NCBI GenBank assembly: GCA_030147525.1
Contig: JASBVF010000034.1
Coordinates: 62,001-126,000 of the forward strand
Direction of reading: 5' to 3'
DNA from: Bacteroidota bacterium
GTDB taxonomy: Bacteria > Bacteroidota > Bacteroidia > Chitinophagales > Saprospiraceae
Length of the DNA stretch: 64,000 nucleotides
The translations under genes and the position numbers were made by a program. The stretch's first letter is position 1. Every line of letters begins with the position of its first letter. This document shows positions 50,497 to 59,283 of the stretch, one piece after another. The notes below the pieces were generated by a model. That model made no database searches. It was not told where the DNA came from and saw only the letters and a list, made by a program, of their open reading frames with translations.

Positions 50497-51654
50497 ATGA
50501 TCAAAACCGGCATCATAGGCTCCGGCTCCATGGGCGCTGGCATCGCACAAGTGGCAGCCACCGCAGGGCACGAAGTCCTCATTTACGACAACAACCCCGC
50601 CGCCCTCGATCGGGCCAAAAACAGCCTGCTCGCCATCCTCAACAAACTGGCAGCTAAAGGCAAAATCGACGACCGCACCGCCAAGGCCATCTTTGGCAGG
50701 ATTTATTTTGTGGACAATCTGCTCGCTTTCACCGACTGCGGGCTGGTCATCGAAGCCATCGTCGAGGATTTGGGGGTGAAAAAATCCGTCTTCGGGCAGT
50801 TGGAAGACATTGTGAAACAGGATTGTATCCTTGCCACCAACACTTCCTCGCTTTCCATCGCCGCTATTGCAGCCGCTTGCCGGAAACCGGAGCGGGTACT
50901 CGGCATCCATTTTTTCAACCCGGCGCCGCTGATGAAACTGGTGGAAATCATCCCCGCCATCCAAACGGACGCTGAGGTGGTGAAAAACGCCCGCTTGCTC
51001 ATCGAAAGCTGGGGAAAGCTCGCCGTGCTGGCAAAAGATACGCCCGGCTTTATTGTCAACCGGGTGGCCAGACCGTTTTACGGAGAGGCGCTGCGCATCC
51101 TCGAAGAGGGTATCGCCGACGTGGCCACCATCGACTGGGCCATGACCGAACTTGGCGGCTTTCGCATGGGCCCGTTCACGCTGATGGATTTTATCGGAAA
51201 CGACGTGAATTATACGGTGACGGAGACAGTTTTCACGGCATTCTACTTCGACCCCCGCTACAAGCCTGCTTTTACCCAAAAACGCCTCTCGGAAGCGGGC
51301 TGGCTGGGCCGGAAAACGGGCCGGGGATATTACAATTACGCCGAAGGCGCCCAAAACCCCGAGCCAAACCGGGAAAAAATTTTAGGTAAAAAAATCCTCG
51401 ACCGCATCCTCGTCATGCTCATCAACGAAGCCGCCGATGCGCTCTACCTCAACATCGCCAGCCGTGACGACATCGACCTGGCTATGACTACAGGCGTGAA
51501 TTACCCCAAAGGTTTGCTGAAATGGGCCGATGAAATTGGTATCCAAAATTGCGTCGAAATGCTGGACGCCCTGCACGCCGAATACCTCGAAGACCGTTAC
51601 CGATGCAGCCCGCTGCTGCGAAAAATGGCAAGGGATGGGAAGAAGTTTTGGTAA
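50497..51654 (+). CDS. 3-hydroxyacyl-CoA dehydrogenase (PaaH/HBD-like)
   Basis: The 385-residue enzyme oxidises 3-hydroxyacyl-CoA to 3-ketoacyl-CoA with NAD. It shows GIIGSGSMGAGIAQVAATAG, LATNTSSLSIAAIA, GIHFFNPAPLMKLVEII and TPGFIVNRVARPFYGEAL, with a duplicated C-terminal helical domain (about 185-280 and 300-380), as in PaaH-type enzymes of phenylacetate and fatty-acid degradation. It is a single-domain dehydrogenase without an enoyl-CoA hydratase fusion. The neighbours do not specify the pathway. Confidence 0.95.
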   Translation: MIKTGIIGSGSMGAGIAQVAATAGHEVLIYDNNPAALDRAKNSLLAILNKLAAKGKIDDRTAKAIFGRIYFVDNLLAFTDCGLVIEAIVEDLGVKKSVFGQLEDIVKQDCILATNTSSLSIAAIAAACRKPERVLGIHFFNPAPLMKLVEIIPAIQTDAEVVKNARLLIESWGKLAVLAKDTPGFIVNRVARPFYGEALRILEEGIADVATIDWAMTELGGFRMGPFTLMDFIGNDVNYTVTETVFTAFYFDPRYKPAFTQKRLSEAGWLGRKTGRGYYNYAEGAQNPEPNREKILGKKILDRILVMLINEAADALYLNIASRDDIDLAMTTGVNYPKGLLKWADEIGIQNCVEMLDALHAEYLEDRYRCSPLLRKMARDGKKFW

Positions 51655-51691
51655 TCCCATTTCAACCTTACCTTAGCGCTTCTCTGAATCG

Positions 51692-51723
51692 CATTCATCA
51701 TTCAACATTCATCGTTCATCATT
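51692..51723 (+). repeat. Single arm J of the GATGAAT-word element
   Basis: CATTCATCATTCAACATTC and the following CATCGTTCATCATT resemble the right arms of palindromes A and D, but no complementary left arm is present in the spacer. It ends 7 nt before mvaD and may be a decayed or half element. Confidence 0.7.
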
Positions 51724-51729
51724 AATAAA

Positions 51730-52818
51730 ATGCTCGATTACAAAAATCCGAACCTCATCCTTGAAACTTCCGAAGTAGAACCCGGCAGCTTCACCTGGCG
51801 CAGCCCTTCCAACCTGGCCATCATTAAATACTGGGGAAAACACGGCGTGCAGTTGCCGAAAAACCCCTCGCTGAGCCTTACCCTCAGCAGTTCCTTCACC
51901 GACACCTTGCTGGAATACAAACCCAAGGAAAGCGGCGACCGCAACATCTCGCTCGAATTCACTTTTCACCAGGAGCCGAACGAGCCGTTCCGGGAGAAAG
52001 TGGTGAAATTCCTCGAAAGCGTGACGGACATTTTCCCCTTCCTCCGCCAGCTCGACCTGACGGTGCGCACGGGCAATTCTTTCCCGCATTCTTCGGGCAT
52101 TGCCTCCTCAGCTTCGGCGATGAGTGCGCTGGCGCTGTGCCTTTGCTCGCTGGAACATGAGCTATTCGAGACGCTGGAAGACGACGATGAGTTTGATAAA
52201 AAATCATCCTACGTGGCGAGGCTTGGTTCCGGCAGTGCCTGTCGCTCCATTTTTCCGGTGGCTTCGCTTTGGGGTCAAACGGGTGAGGTGGAAGGTTCAT
52301 CCGACCTGTTCGGACTACCGATGGCGGAAGAGGTGCATGATATTTTCAAAGATTTTCACGACGACATCATGATCGCCAGCACAGCGGCCAAAAGCGTGAG
52401 CAGCCGTGCCGGTCACAGCCTCATGGACTCGAATCCTTTCGCCGAAAGCCGCTACGCCGACGCCAAACGCAAACTACACTTCCTGCTGGAAGCCATGAAA
52501 AAAGGCGACCTGGAGACCTTCGGCAGAATCGCAGAAAACGAAGCCCTCACCCTCCACGGACTGATGATGTCGAGCAACCCGTCGTATATTTTATTGAAAC
52601 CCAATACATTGGAAATGATCGAACGGGTGCGCCGCTACCGGGAGGAGACGAAGCACCCCATCTATTTCAGCCTGGATGCGGGACCGAATCTGCACGTGCT
52701 GTACCCCGGCGAGATCATTCATGAGGTGCGGGTTTTCGTCGATGAGGAATTGAAGCCGCTGTGCGAGGAGGAGACGTATTTGCAGGATTGGGTAGGGGAG
52801 GGACCGGTGCAGGTGTAA
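51730..52818 (+). CDS. mvaD: Diphosphomevalonate decarboxylase
   Basis: The 362-residue GHMP-kinase-fold enzyme converts mevalonate diphosphate to isopentenyl diphosphate, the last step of the mevalonate pathway. Diagnostic segments are WRSPSNLAIIKYWGKHG, LPKNPSLSLTLSSSFTDT, the phosphate loop HSSGIASSASAMSALALC and the late FSLDAGPNLHVLYPGE. Other mevalonate pathway genes are not in the window. Its presence indicates that isoprenoids come from mevalonate in this organism. It is followed by palindrome K and the ACMSD gene. Confidence 0.96.
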   Translation: MLDYKNPNLILETSEVEPGSFTWRSPSNLAIIKYWGKHGVQLPKNPSLSLTLSSSFTDTLLEYKPKESGDRNISLEFTFHQEPNEPFREKVVKFLESVTDIFPFLRQLDLTVRTGNSFPHSSGIASSASAMSALALCLCSLEHELFETLEDDDEFDKKSSYVARLGSGSACRSIFPVASLWGQTGEVEGSSDLFGLPMAEEVHDIFKDFHDDIMIASTAAKSVSSRAGHSLMDSNPFAESRYADAKRKLHFLLEAMKKGDLETFGRIAENEALTLHGLMMSSNPSYILLKPNTLEMIERVRRYREETKHPIYFSLDAGPNLHVLYPGEIIHEVRVFVDEELKPLCEEETYLQDWVGEGPVQV

Positions 52819-52822
52819 ATTA

Positions 52823-52897
52823 TTGTTCGTTGTTTGTTGCCCATTGTTCGTTTGAGATGGGTTTCAAAACAAACAACGAACAAAAAACAACGAACAA
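52823..52897. repeat. Palindrome K (TTCGTTG-word)
   Basis: TTGTTCGTTGTTT (52823-52835) pairs with 52885-52897. Each side has a second degenerate copy of the word (CATTGTTCGTTT; AAACAAACAACGAACAA). It shares its word with palindrome C, 38 kb away, and separates mvaD from the ACMSD gene. Confidence 0.85.
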
Positions 52898-52899
52898 CC

Positions 52900-53904
52900 A
52901 TGAAAATCGACATGCACACCCACATCATGCCCGCCAAACTGCCCCGCTGGGCAGACAAATTTGGCTACGGCGACTTCATCCACCTGGAGCACAACGAGCC
53001 GGGCTTTGCGGACATGATGAAGGGCGAAAAATTCTTCCGGCGGGTCGAGCAGAACTGCTGGGATGCCGAGACCCGTATCCCCGAATACGAAAAATTCAAA
53101 ACGCAGGTGCAAGTCATCTGCACCATCCCCGTACTGTTCAGCTACTGGGCCAAGCCGGAGCATACGCTGGAAATTTCGGAATACCTCAATGACGACGTGG
53201 CGCAGACGGTCCACGACCACCCGAAAAACTACATCGGCCTCGGCACCGTGCCCATGCAGGACACGGACCTGGCCATCAAAGAATTGCAGCGCTGCAAGGA
53301 AATCGGCCTCGTTGGCATCCAGATCGGCTCCAACATCAACGACCTGAACCTGAGCGAGCCGCAGTTTTTCCCCATTTTCGAAGCCTGCCAGGACCTGGGC
53401 ATGGCGCTCTTCGTACACCCCTGGAACATGATGGGTTTTTCAAAAATGGAAAAATACTGGCTGCCCTGGCTGGTCGGAATGCCCGCCGAGACTAGCCGGG
53501 CCATCTGCTCCATGATTTTCAGTGGTGTTTTTGAGAAACTGCCGGGGCTGCGTTGCTGCTTCGCCCATGCGGGCGGTTCCTTCCTACCCACCATCGGGCG
53601 GGTGGAGCATGGCTTCAACTGCCGCCCCGATCTCGTCGCCATCGACAATCCGGTGAACCCCCGAAATTATCTCGGCAAGTTTTGGGTGGACTGCATCACG
53701 CACGATATCACTATGCTGAAATACGTGCTCGACAGCGTCGGAACAGACAAGGTGACACTCGGCTCGGACTATCCTTTCCCGCTGGGAGATTTGACGATCG
53801 GGGAGTTTATCGAGCAGTCAGATTTGCCGGAGGCGACGGTGGAGAAGATTTTCTGTGAAAATACGCTGGCGTGGCTGGGCTTGGAGAAGGAGCAATTTTT
53901 ATAA
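52900..53904 (+). CDS. Aminocarboxymuconate-semialdehyde decarboxylase (ACMSD-like amidohydrolase)
   Basis: The 334-residue amidohydrolase starts MKIDMHTHIMPAKLPRW immediately after palindrome K. The metal-binding HxH is at residues 6-8, with later His in FVHPWNMMG, CFAHAGGSFLPTIGRVEHG and Asp in LGSDYPFPLGD. RPDLVAID...PRNYLGKFWVDCITHD is close to ACMSD, which decarboxylates 2-amino-3-carboxymuconate semialdehyde in tryptophan (kynurenine) degradation. No other kynurenine genes are adjacent; the related gamma-resorcylate decarboxylases are the main alternative. Confidence 0.88.
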   Translation: MKIDMHTHIMPAKLPRWADKFGYGDFIHLEHNEPGFADMMKGEKFFRRVEQNCWDAETRIPEYEKFKTQVQVICTIPVLFSYWAKPEHTLEISEYLNDDVAQTVHDHPKNYIGLGTVPMQDTDLAIKELQRCKEIGLVGIQIGSNINDLNLSEPQFFPIFEACQDLGMALFVHPWNMMGFSKMEKYWLPWLVGMPAETSRAICSMIFSGVFEKLPGLRCCFAHAGGSFLPTIGRVEHGFNCRPDLVAIDNPVNPRNYLGKFWVDCITHDITMLKYVLDSVGTDKVTLGSDYPFPLGDLTIGEFIEQSDLPEATVEKIFCENTLAWLGLEKEQFL

Positions 53905-53910
53905 ATATCC

Positions 53911-54546
53911 ATGAAGGCTAACAAAAATCACCGGCCTGAATCGATCAGTAAAAATGAGCCTGAAGCCCGGTTTCAGGATGAGAATTTATCTTTGCAAACT
54001 TTTTCCCGGCACTTGCTCGTTCAATGCCCCCAATGCCAGAAGATGGCGGAGGTGAAAAGCGAGGAAAACGGAGCGGCAAAACTGGCCTGCCGTCATTGCG
54101 GTTTGGTGAAATTGAATAACCCCGTCCGATACCGCATGCAGTTGAAAAGAAACTGCCCGAAATGCGGGGAGCTTTTTCAACTTGATTTATACGACCTGGA
54201 GAGAAAGGAAGAAAAGGTGAAAGTGACCTGTGCCAGTTGCCGGGACGTTCAGTTTTACGAGCTGAAGTACACGGAGTACCGGGTTTTGTCCCAAAGTTTT
54301 GGAGCGGGAAAAGACAGCTACTTCGGCTGTGAGCTTTGGCTGAAAACGGATTTTCGTGGAAATCTTCTTTGGGCCTTTAACGCTGAGCACCTGGCCTATT
54401 TGAAAAAATACATCCACGCCAAACTACGGGAAAGGAACGACCGGCAGGGATTTACACTGGTGGAAAAGTTGCCTCAGTTCATCAAATCAGCCAAGAACCG
54501 GGAGGCGCTTTTGAAGGAAATTGAAAAATTGGAAAAGAAAATTTAG
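53911..54546 (+). CDS. Double zinc-ribbon protein of unknown function
   Basis: The 211-residue protein has two zinc-ribbon-like cysteine pairs: CPQCQK...CRHCG (about residues 38-60) and CPKCGEL...CASC (about 81-106). They are followed by a domain with [18 protein letters not shown] and [15 protein letters not shown], and a Lys/Glu-rich helical end. It starts 6 nt after the ACMSD gene, so the two are probably co-transcribed. I do not recognise a named family. The ribbons suggest nucleic acid or protein contact. Confidence 0.8.
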   Translation: MKANKNHRPESISKNEPEARFQDENLSLQTFSRHLLVQCPQCQKMAEVKSEENGAAKLACRHCGLVKLNNPVRYRMQLKRNCPKCGELFQLDLYDLERKEEKVKVTCASCRDVQFYELKYTEYRVLSQSFGAGKDSYFGCELWLKTDFRGNLLWAFNAEHLAYLKKYIHAKLRERNDRQGFTLVEKLPQFIKSAKNREALLKEIEKLEKKI

Positions 54547-54635
54547 CAGACTTCAATCATAGAAGCCGCAAGAGGCTTCAGATGCAAAACAGTAAGCCTG
54601 CAACTTACCATTCGTTAACGCATCAAATTTTTGAA

Positions 54636-55679
54636 ATGAAATTATTCAACAAAGTCAACAACGACGAGCTGAAACAGCGCATGCTCGAAAGTGATGAAAA
54701 ACGTACGACGCTGTCATTTTACAAGTATGCCCGCATTGAAAATCCGGAGCTCTTCCGGAACCAGTTTTACCGCCTTCTCGATGAAGTAGGCGTTTTCGGC
54801 CGGATTTACGTGTCCGGCGAGGGCGTAAACGGACAAATTTCCGTGCCCACGGCTAATTTTGAAGATTTTAAAAATCGCCTTTATTCCATTCCTTTTCTCG
54901 ACGGCTGCCGCCTTAACATTGCCATCGACGACGATGGTAAGTCATTTTTTAAATTAAAAATTAAAGTCCGGGAAAAAATCGTGGCCGATGGTCTCGATGA
55001 TAAATCCTTCGACGTGACCAAGCGTGGCCGCCACCTCAGCGCCGTGGAGTACAATGAAATCACCGACGACCCCGGCACCATCGTCGTGGACATGCGCAAC
55101 CACTACGAGAGCGAGGTCGGCTATTTTGAAAATGCCATCCGCCCGGACGTGGTTACTTTCCGTGAAGCACTCCCGCTTGTGGAGGACATGCTCGCCGATA
55201 AAAAAGACCAGAACATCGTGATGTACTGTACCGGTGGTATCCGCTGCGAAAAGGCCAGCGCCTACTACCTTCACAAAGGTTTCAAAAACGTCTTCATGGT
55301 GGACGGCGGCATCATCGAATACGCCCGCCAGTGCGAGGAATTGGGCCTTCCCAATAAATTTATCGGTAAAAATTTCGTCTTCGACGAGCGCCTCGGCGAG
55401 CGCATCAGCGACCAGGTGGTCGCCAAATGCCATCAGTGCGGCCAACCCCGCGACACCCACGTTAACTGCGCCAACGACGCCTGCCACCTGCTGTTCATCC
55501 AATGCGACGAGTGTGCGGAAAAATATCACAACACCTGTTCGTCGAAATGCGCTGATTTTATCCAACTGCCTGAGGAAGAGCAAATTAAGCTTCGCAAGAC
55601 GGAAGTTTTCAATGGCTCGAAATTCAACAAGGGGAGGTACAAAGCGTTTCGGCAGGGCGAGGATTTGGTGATGGGGTAG
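54636..55679 (+). CDS. trhO: tRNA uridine 34 hydroxylase (rhodanese-related)
   Basis: The 347-residue protein starts [19 protein letters not shown] by comparison with YceA; an in-frame ATG at 54582 is also possible. It has the N-terminal UPF0176 domain ([36 protein letters not shown]), a rhodanese domain with the active Cys in [15 protein letters not shown], and a C-terminal Cys-rich region ([33 protein letters not shown]). TrhO hydroxylates U34 of tRNAs with oxygen. A perfect hairpin terminator follows. Confidence 0.93.
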   Translation: MKLFNKVNNDELKQRMLESDEKRTTLSFYKYARIENPELFRNQFYRLLDEVGVFGRIYVSGEGVNGQISVPTANFEDFKNRLYSIPFLDGCRLNIAIDDDGKSFFKLKIKVREKIVADGLDDKSFDVTKRGRHLSAVEYNEITDDPGTIVVDMRNHYESEVGYFENAIRPDVVTFREALPLVEDMLADKKDQNIVMYCTGGIRCEKASAYYLHKGFKNVFMVDGGIIEYARQCEELGLPNKFIGKNFVFDERLGERISDQVVAKCHQCGQPRDTHVNCANDACHLLFIQCDECAEKYHNTCSSKCADFIQLPEEEQIKLRKTEVFNGSKFNKGRYKAFRQGEDLVMG

Positions 55680-55690
55680 TATCTACAATT

Positions 55691-55736
55691 AAAATCCATG
55701 ATAATCAGGAATCGAATTCCTGATTATCATGATTTT
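55691..55736. terminator. Palindromic bidirectional terminator, trhO / SDR
   Basis: ATGATAATCAGGAAT (55698-55712) pairs perfectly with 55716-55730 around CGA, extended by AAAATC/GATTTT across one bulged base. It sits between convergent genes. Confidence 0.8.
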
Positions 55737-55747
55737 GACTACTACAA

Positions 55748-56446
55748 TCACAAATCCCCCAACTGCGGCCGCACCACAATCTCCTCCACCACCGCCGACG
55801 GGCTCATCTGCCAGGCACTCCACACGGCGATGGCGATGTCATTGGCTTCCATCAGGCGGCTGGCAGGAAAATCAGCTCCGGCCCAGCTATCCGACCAAGT
55901 GGCGCCGGGCATGATGGCGGTAACTTTAATGCCTTTCGTTTTCATTTCCTCACGCAAAACTTTGGAAAAGCCCAGCATGGCAAACTTGGAAATGCTGTAC
56001 GAGCCGCCATTCGGATAGGACATAAAACTGGCGATAGAACACATGTTAAAAATGTGGCCGCTGCCTTTTTTCAGCATCACCGGCAGCATGGCACGGGTGA
56101 AATGGTAGGCGCTGTAGAGGTTTGTTTCTATTTGCTGTTCCAGCAGGCCATCTTCTTCCACGCTGATTTCACCGGGGATGAAAATGCCAGCGTTGTTGAC
56201 CAGCACGTCCACTTCAGCCCATTGTTTTTTAATGAAATCAGCGAAAGCCTGCACGTCCATTTTACTACTCATGTCAGTTGGCCGGGTGAGTACTTCCACG
56301 TTGTATTTTTCCTGAATTTCTTTTTTGAAAACAGCCAGGTCGGCCTCCGTCCGTGAGCAGACGGCCAGGTCGAAGCCTTCGGCGGCAAATTTTTCGGCTA
56401 TGGCCCGGCCTATGCCTTTGGTGGCGCCGGTGATGATGATTTTCAT
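55748..56446 (-). CDS. SDR family oxidoreductase
   Basis: The 232-residue classical SDR has TGATKGIGRAIAEKF, VNNAGIFIPGE, the catalytic Ser region (NMCSIASFMSYPNGG), YSISKFAML (Tyr and Lys) and a C-terminus with VEEIVVRPQ. It resembles bacterial 3-ketoacyl-ACP reductase-like enzymes of the FabG/YdfG group. Substrate unknown. It is transcribed towards trhO and follows a lipoprotein gene by 23 nt, so the two may share a transcript. Confidence 0.93.
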   Translation of the reverse strand: MKIIITGATKGIGRAIAEKFAAEGFDLAVCSRTEADLAVFKKEIQEKYNVEVLTRPTDMSSKMDVQAFADFIKKQWAEVDVLVNNAGIFIPGEISVEEDGLLEQQIETNLYSAYHFTRAMLPVMLKKGSGHIFNMCSIASFMSYPNGGSYSISKFAMLGFSKVLREEMKTKGIKVTAIMPGATWSDSWAGADFPASRLMEANDIAIAVWSAWQMSPSAVVEEIVVRPQLGDL

Positions 56447-56469
56447 GATAATGAATTGCTTGAGTGTGC

Positions 56470-57066
56470 TTATTTAAGTTTAATAGTGAATCTTCTTGCA
56501 TTTTCACGATTTCCATAACTGTGGTCTTTACCATAAAGTAGATTCTGCGAACCGTTCAAAACTACGCTGTCAATGCTGAACATTTCAGGTATGAACTCTT
56601 CGTTAGAAATTTTATAGCCACCGTCTATATCCGAAAGAATTGCATAATGAGGTTTAAAACCGCTTCCATTTGCACCATGTGGCACGAGCCAAAAACTAAT
56701 TATAGCGTCATCATATTTATTCCCATTCAGATTCAAAACAAGTATAGTATCATAGCTTACTACGACTGTTTCGTCAGTCCCTTCAATATTATCTGGCAAG
56801 TTGCCATCAGTATAAAGTCCCTTTTTTTCAAAATGGCTGAACAAGGTTTTTATCGCTAATTTTTCAGACAAATTAGGCCCTTTGTATTTTGAAGAATTTA
56901 TTCCGGATAAAATAATGGTCGTATCCAAGCTCCTCACATCGTCCTTTTCGTAAGCAGAGTTAGTCTTAGGGTTTTCTTTTGCGGCTGAGTCTACAACCTC
57001 TTTTTTTTGATTTTTACAAGCGAAAATAAAACCCAAAAAGAAGAGGACCAGGATAGTGTTTCTCAT
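56470..57066 (-). CDS. Predicted lipoprotein of unknown function
   Basis: The 198-residue protein has a lipoprotein signal with lipobox FIFAC (Cys about residue 17). The mature part is rich in Lys, Asn and Ser and has segments such as YDTILVLNLNGNKYDDAIIS and GSGFKPHYAILSDIDGGYK, suggesting a beta-rich fold. Codon use is visibly AT-richer than in the SDR and esterase genes on either side. I do not recognise the family. Confidence 0.75.
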   Translation of the reverse strand: MRNTILVLFFLGFIFACKNQKKEVVDSAAKENPKTNSAYEKDDVRSLDTTIILSGINSSKYKGPNLSEKLAIKTLFSHFEKKGLYTDGNLPDNIEGTDETVVVSYDTILVLNLNGNKYDDAIISFWLVPHGANGSGFKPHYAILSDIDGGYKISNEEFIPEMFSIDSVVLNGSQNLLYGKDHSYGNRENARRFTIKLK

Positions 57067-57096
57067 GGTAATTTTGTTGATAGAAAGTAGCAGTTT

Positions 57097-57957
57097 TCAC
57101 TTTCCAAAAGCCCACACCAGAAACTCTGGCAGCACCTCCGCCCAGGTAGAGGGATGGTGAATGCCGCCCTTCACTTCCCGGTAGCGGATGTCGTGTTTAT
57201 GATGGTAACCTTTGTTTTTTAAAATATCGATGACGTCGAGCGTATCGTCGATGGCGTCGATGACGCCGTTGTTGTTGCGGTCGTCGGTTTCGTCCATCGT
57301 GCCCGTTTGAAACCAAAATTTCAAGCCAGGACGATGGCTGCTTTGATCTAAAAATTCATGCATAATGCGGCTGCCGTCAGGATCGTCTTCGCAAAAATCG
57401 GAATGCCGCCACCAAAACGAGCCAGAGAAAATACCGGCCCTGCCGAAGAGGTGTGAGTGATTCCAGACGATATCCATGGCCGAAAGCCCGCCCAGCGAGA
57501 AACCGGCGAAGGCAGTGTGATGTGCGCATTCTTTCACGGGGTAGCAGTTCCTGACGTGTGGAATCAGTTCATTTACAATGAATTGGGTATAATGTTCAGC
57601 CTTGCTTCCCCGGCTCCGGTAGTCGGTCCGATGAGCCGTGCCGTACTCCTGCAGCCGCTCTCCGGCGTGGATGGCTACGACGATGATAGAAGGAATTTTC
57701 TGCGAAGCGTAAAGCTGAAGCAAAGTCTCGGTAAGGCGGACGGCCTTCATATCCTGTCCATCGTTGAAAAAAAGTACGGGAAATGTTCCGGTGCCACTGG
57801 CGTCATAATCGGGTGGCAGATAGATATCGATGTTGAAGCGGGTCGGTAGATAAACAGATTGAACATTGCGCAGCCGGTGAATGTGCAGCGAATTTTTCAA
57901 CTCCGATGAAAAATCAAAGGGTGGAAAGGTATCCGATAAAAAATTTAAATCCCCCAT
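57097..57957 (-). CDS. Alpha/beta-hydrolase fold esterase (esterase D / Fes-like)
   Basis: The 286-residue protein starts MGDLNFLSDTFPPFDFS; an ATG 27 nt further upstream is possible. It has the esterase/enterochelin-esterase fold: FNIDIYLPPDYDASG, FPVLFFNDGQDMKAVRL, the nucleophile elbow AGFSLGGLSAM (Ser), an Asp-rich loop DETDDRNNNGVIDAIDD that looks calcium-binding, and the catalytic His in KGGIHHPSTWAEV. It has no obvious signal peptide. It is divergent from the ATP-grasp/amidotransferase operon and may process its product (inference). Confidence 0.88.
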   Translation of the reverse strand: MGDLNFLSDTFPPFDFSSELKNSLHIHRLRNVQSVYLPTRFNIDIYLPPDYDASGTGTFPVLFFNDGQDMKAVRLTETLLQLYASQKIPSIIVVAIHAGERLQEYGTAHRTDYRSRGSKAEHYTQFIVNELIPHVRNCYPVKECAHHTAFAGFSLGGLSAMDIVWNHSHLFGRAGIFSGSFWWRHSDFCEDDPDGSRIMHEFLDQSSHRPGLKFWFQTGTMDETDDRNNNGVIDAIDDTLDVIDILKNKGYHHKHDIRYREVKGGIHHPSTWAEVLPEFLVWAFGK

Positions 57958-58200
57958 GAATGTAGTTTTGGCGTCCAACCTCACAGTACCATTAATGAAA
58001 AACCGGCCTCAGGGTTTTGAAAATCAGCAGGTTTTGTTCTTCCTGTCGGGAAATCGGGTTAGTTTTGCAACCCATTCTTTTTTTTCCAAAAATAGTTCCT
58101 AACATAAACGGCCCAGCTAAGGCAAATTTAACCAAATCAATTTTGTAAAAAATTCAAACTAACACTCATAGTCACTTTCACTATTTAAAAACCACTGTGA

Positions 58201-59220
58201 ATGAAAAAAATAGGTATCCTTTTCGGTAAAGAAAGAACTTTTCCCAAGGCTTTTGTCGAAAGAGTCAATTCCAAAGCCGTCAAAGGCGTTACAGCTGAAT
58301 TCGTCAAGGTCGAAGAGCTGATGCAGAACAGGCCTTCCGGTTATGCCGTCATCATTGACCGGATTTCCCAGGACGTTCCGTTTTACCGGGCCTACCTGAA
58401 AAATGCAGCGGCAACCGGTACTGCGGTCATCAACAACCCATTTTGGTGGAGTGCCGATGAAAAGTTTTTCAACAACGTACTCGCCGAGCAGATCGGCGTG
58501 CCGGTGCCCAAGACGGTCCTTCTTCCCAGCAAGGACCATCCGGACGATACCTCTTCCGAAAGTTTTACCAACCTGAAATTTCCGCTCGAGTGGGAGGCAA
58601 TGCTCGATTATCTCGGCGGTTTTCCCGCATTTATGAAACCCCATGCTGGTGGCGGTTGGAAGAGCGTTTACCCCGTAGACAGCTGGGCGGAGGTTTTCAA
58701 AGCCTACCACGAAACCGGACAGTTGGTCATGATGTTTCAAAAAGCAGTTCAGTTTGAGGGCTATTTCCGCTGCTACTGCATTGGCCGCAAATACGTCCGC
58801 ATCATGAATTACGAACCCCGCAACCCGCACCACCTCCGCTACGTAGCTGATCACAAGCCGTCTGCTGAGTTGCTGGCTACAATGGAAGACTATGTGCTCC
58901 GGCTCTGCAATGGCCTTGGGTATGATTTTAATACCGTAGAATTTGGCGTGCAGGACGGTGTTCCTGTCGCCATTGATTTCTGTAATCCGGCTCCTGATGC
59001 TGACGTCAACTCCGTGGGCAAGGAAAACTTCGAGTGGGTCGTGGAGAATATGTCAAACTACGCCATCGAAAGGGCACAGGAACATCAGGAAGGCAAACAC
59101 AACCTGACCTGGGGCACATTTATGCAAAATTCCATCATGGGATCTATGCCTGGACAGGACAACGGCGCCCCTGTAAAAAAGGCCGCTGCGAAGAAATCGA
59201 CAACCAAAAAGGCAAAATGA
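58201..59220 (+). CDS. ATP-grasp ligase (RimK-like) with lysine-rich tail
   Basis: The 339-residue protein begins MKKIGILFGKERTFPKAF (preATP-grasp Rossmann-like domain). ATP-grasp signatures follow: NNPFWWSADEKFF, FPAFMKPHAGGGWKSVY (ATP-binding Lys), VQFEGYFRCYCIGRKYVRIM and the metal-binding DFCNPAPDADV. ATP-grasp ligases join a carboxylate to an amine through an acyl-phosphate. Residues about 320-339 form a Lys/Ala/Thr tail (KKAAAKKSTTKKAK) of the kind found in HU or histone-H1-like proteins, possibly for RNA or polyanion contact. It is the first gene of a three-gene operon; the amine and acid substrates are unknown. Confidence 0.88.
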   Translation: MKKIGILFGKERTFPKAFVERVNSKAVKGVTAEFVKVEELMQNRPSGYAVIIDRISQDVPFYRAYLKNAAATGTAVINNPFWWSADEKFFNNVLAEQIGVPVPKTVLLPSKDHPDDTSSESFTNLKFPLEWEAMLDYLGGFPAFMKPHAGGGWKSVYPVDSWAEVFKAYHETGQLVMMFQKAVQFEGYFRCYCIGRKYVRIMNYEPRNPHHLRYVADHKPSAELLATMEDYVLRLCNGLGYDFNTVEFGVQDGVPVAIDFCNPAPDADVNSVGKENFEWVVENMSNYAIERAQEHQEGKHNLTWGTFMQNSIMGSMPGQDNGAPVKKAAAKKSTTKKAK

Positions 59221-59238
59221 TGGTTTGATTGTTGACAT

Positions 59239-59281
59239 ATTTGGTGGTTGGTGCCTATTCATCAACCACCAAATTTTTTTA
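59239..59281 (+). terminator. Terminator-like hairpin inside the ATP-grasp operon
   Basis: ATTTGGTGGTTG (59239-59250) pairs perfectly with CAACCACCAAAT (59263-59274) and is followed by T7, ending 3 nt before the amidotransferase ATG. It could cause partial termination between the first and second genes of the operon. Confidence 0.75.
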
Positions 59282-59283
59282 AC

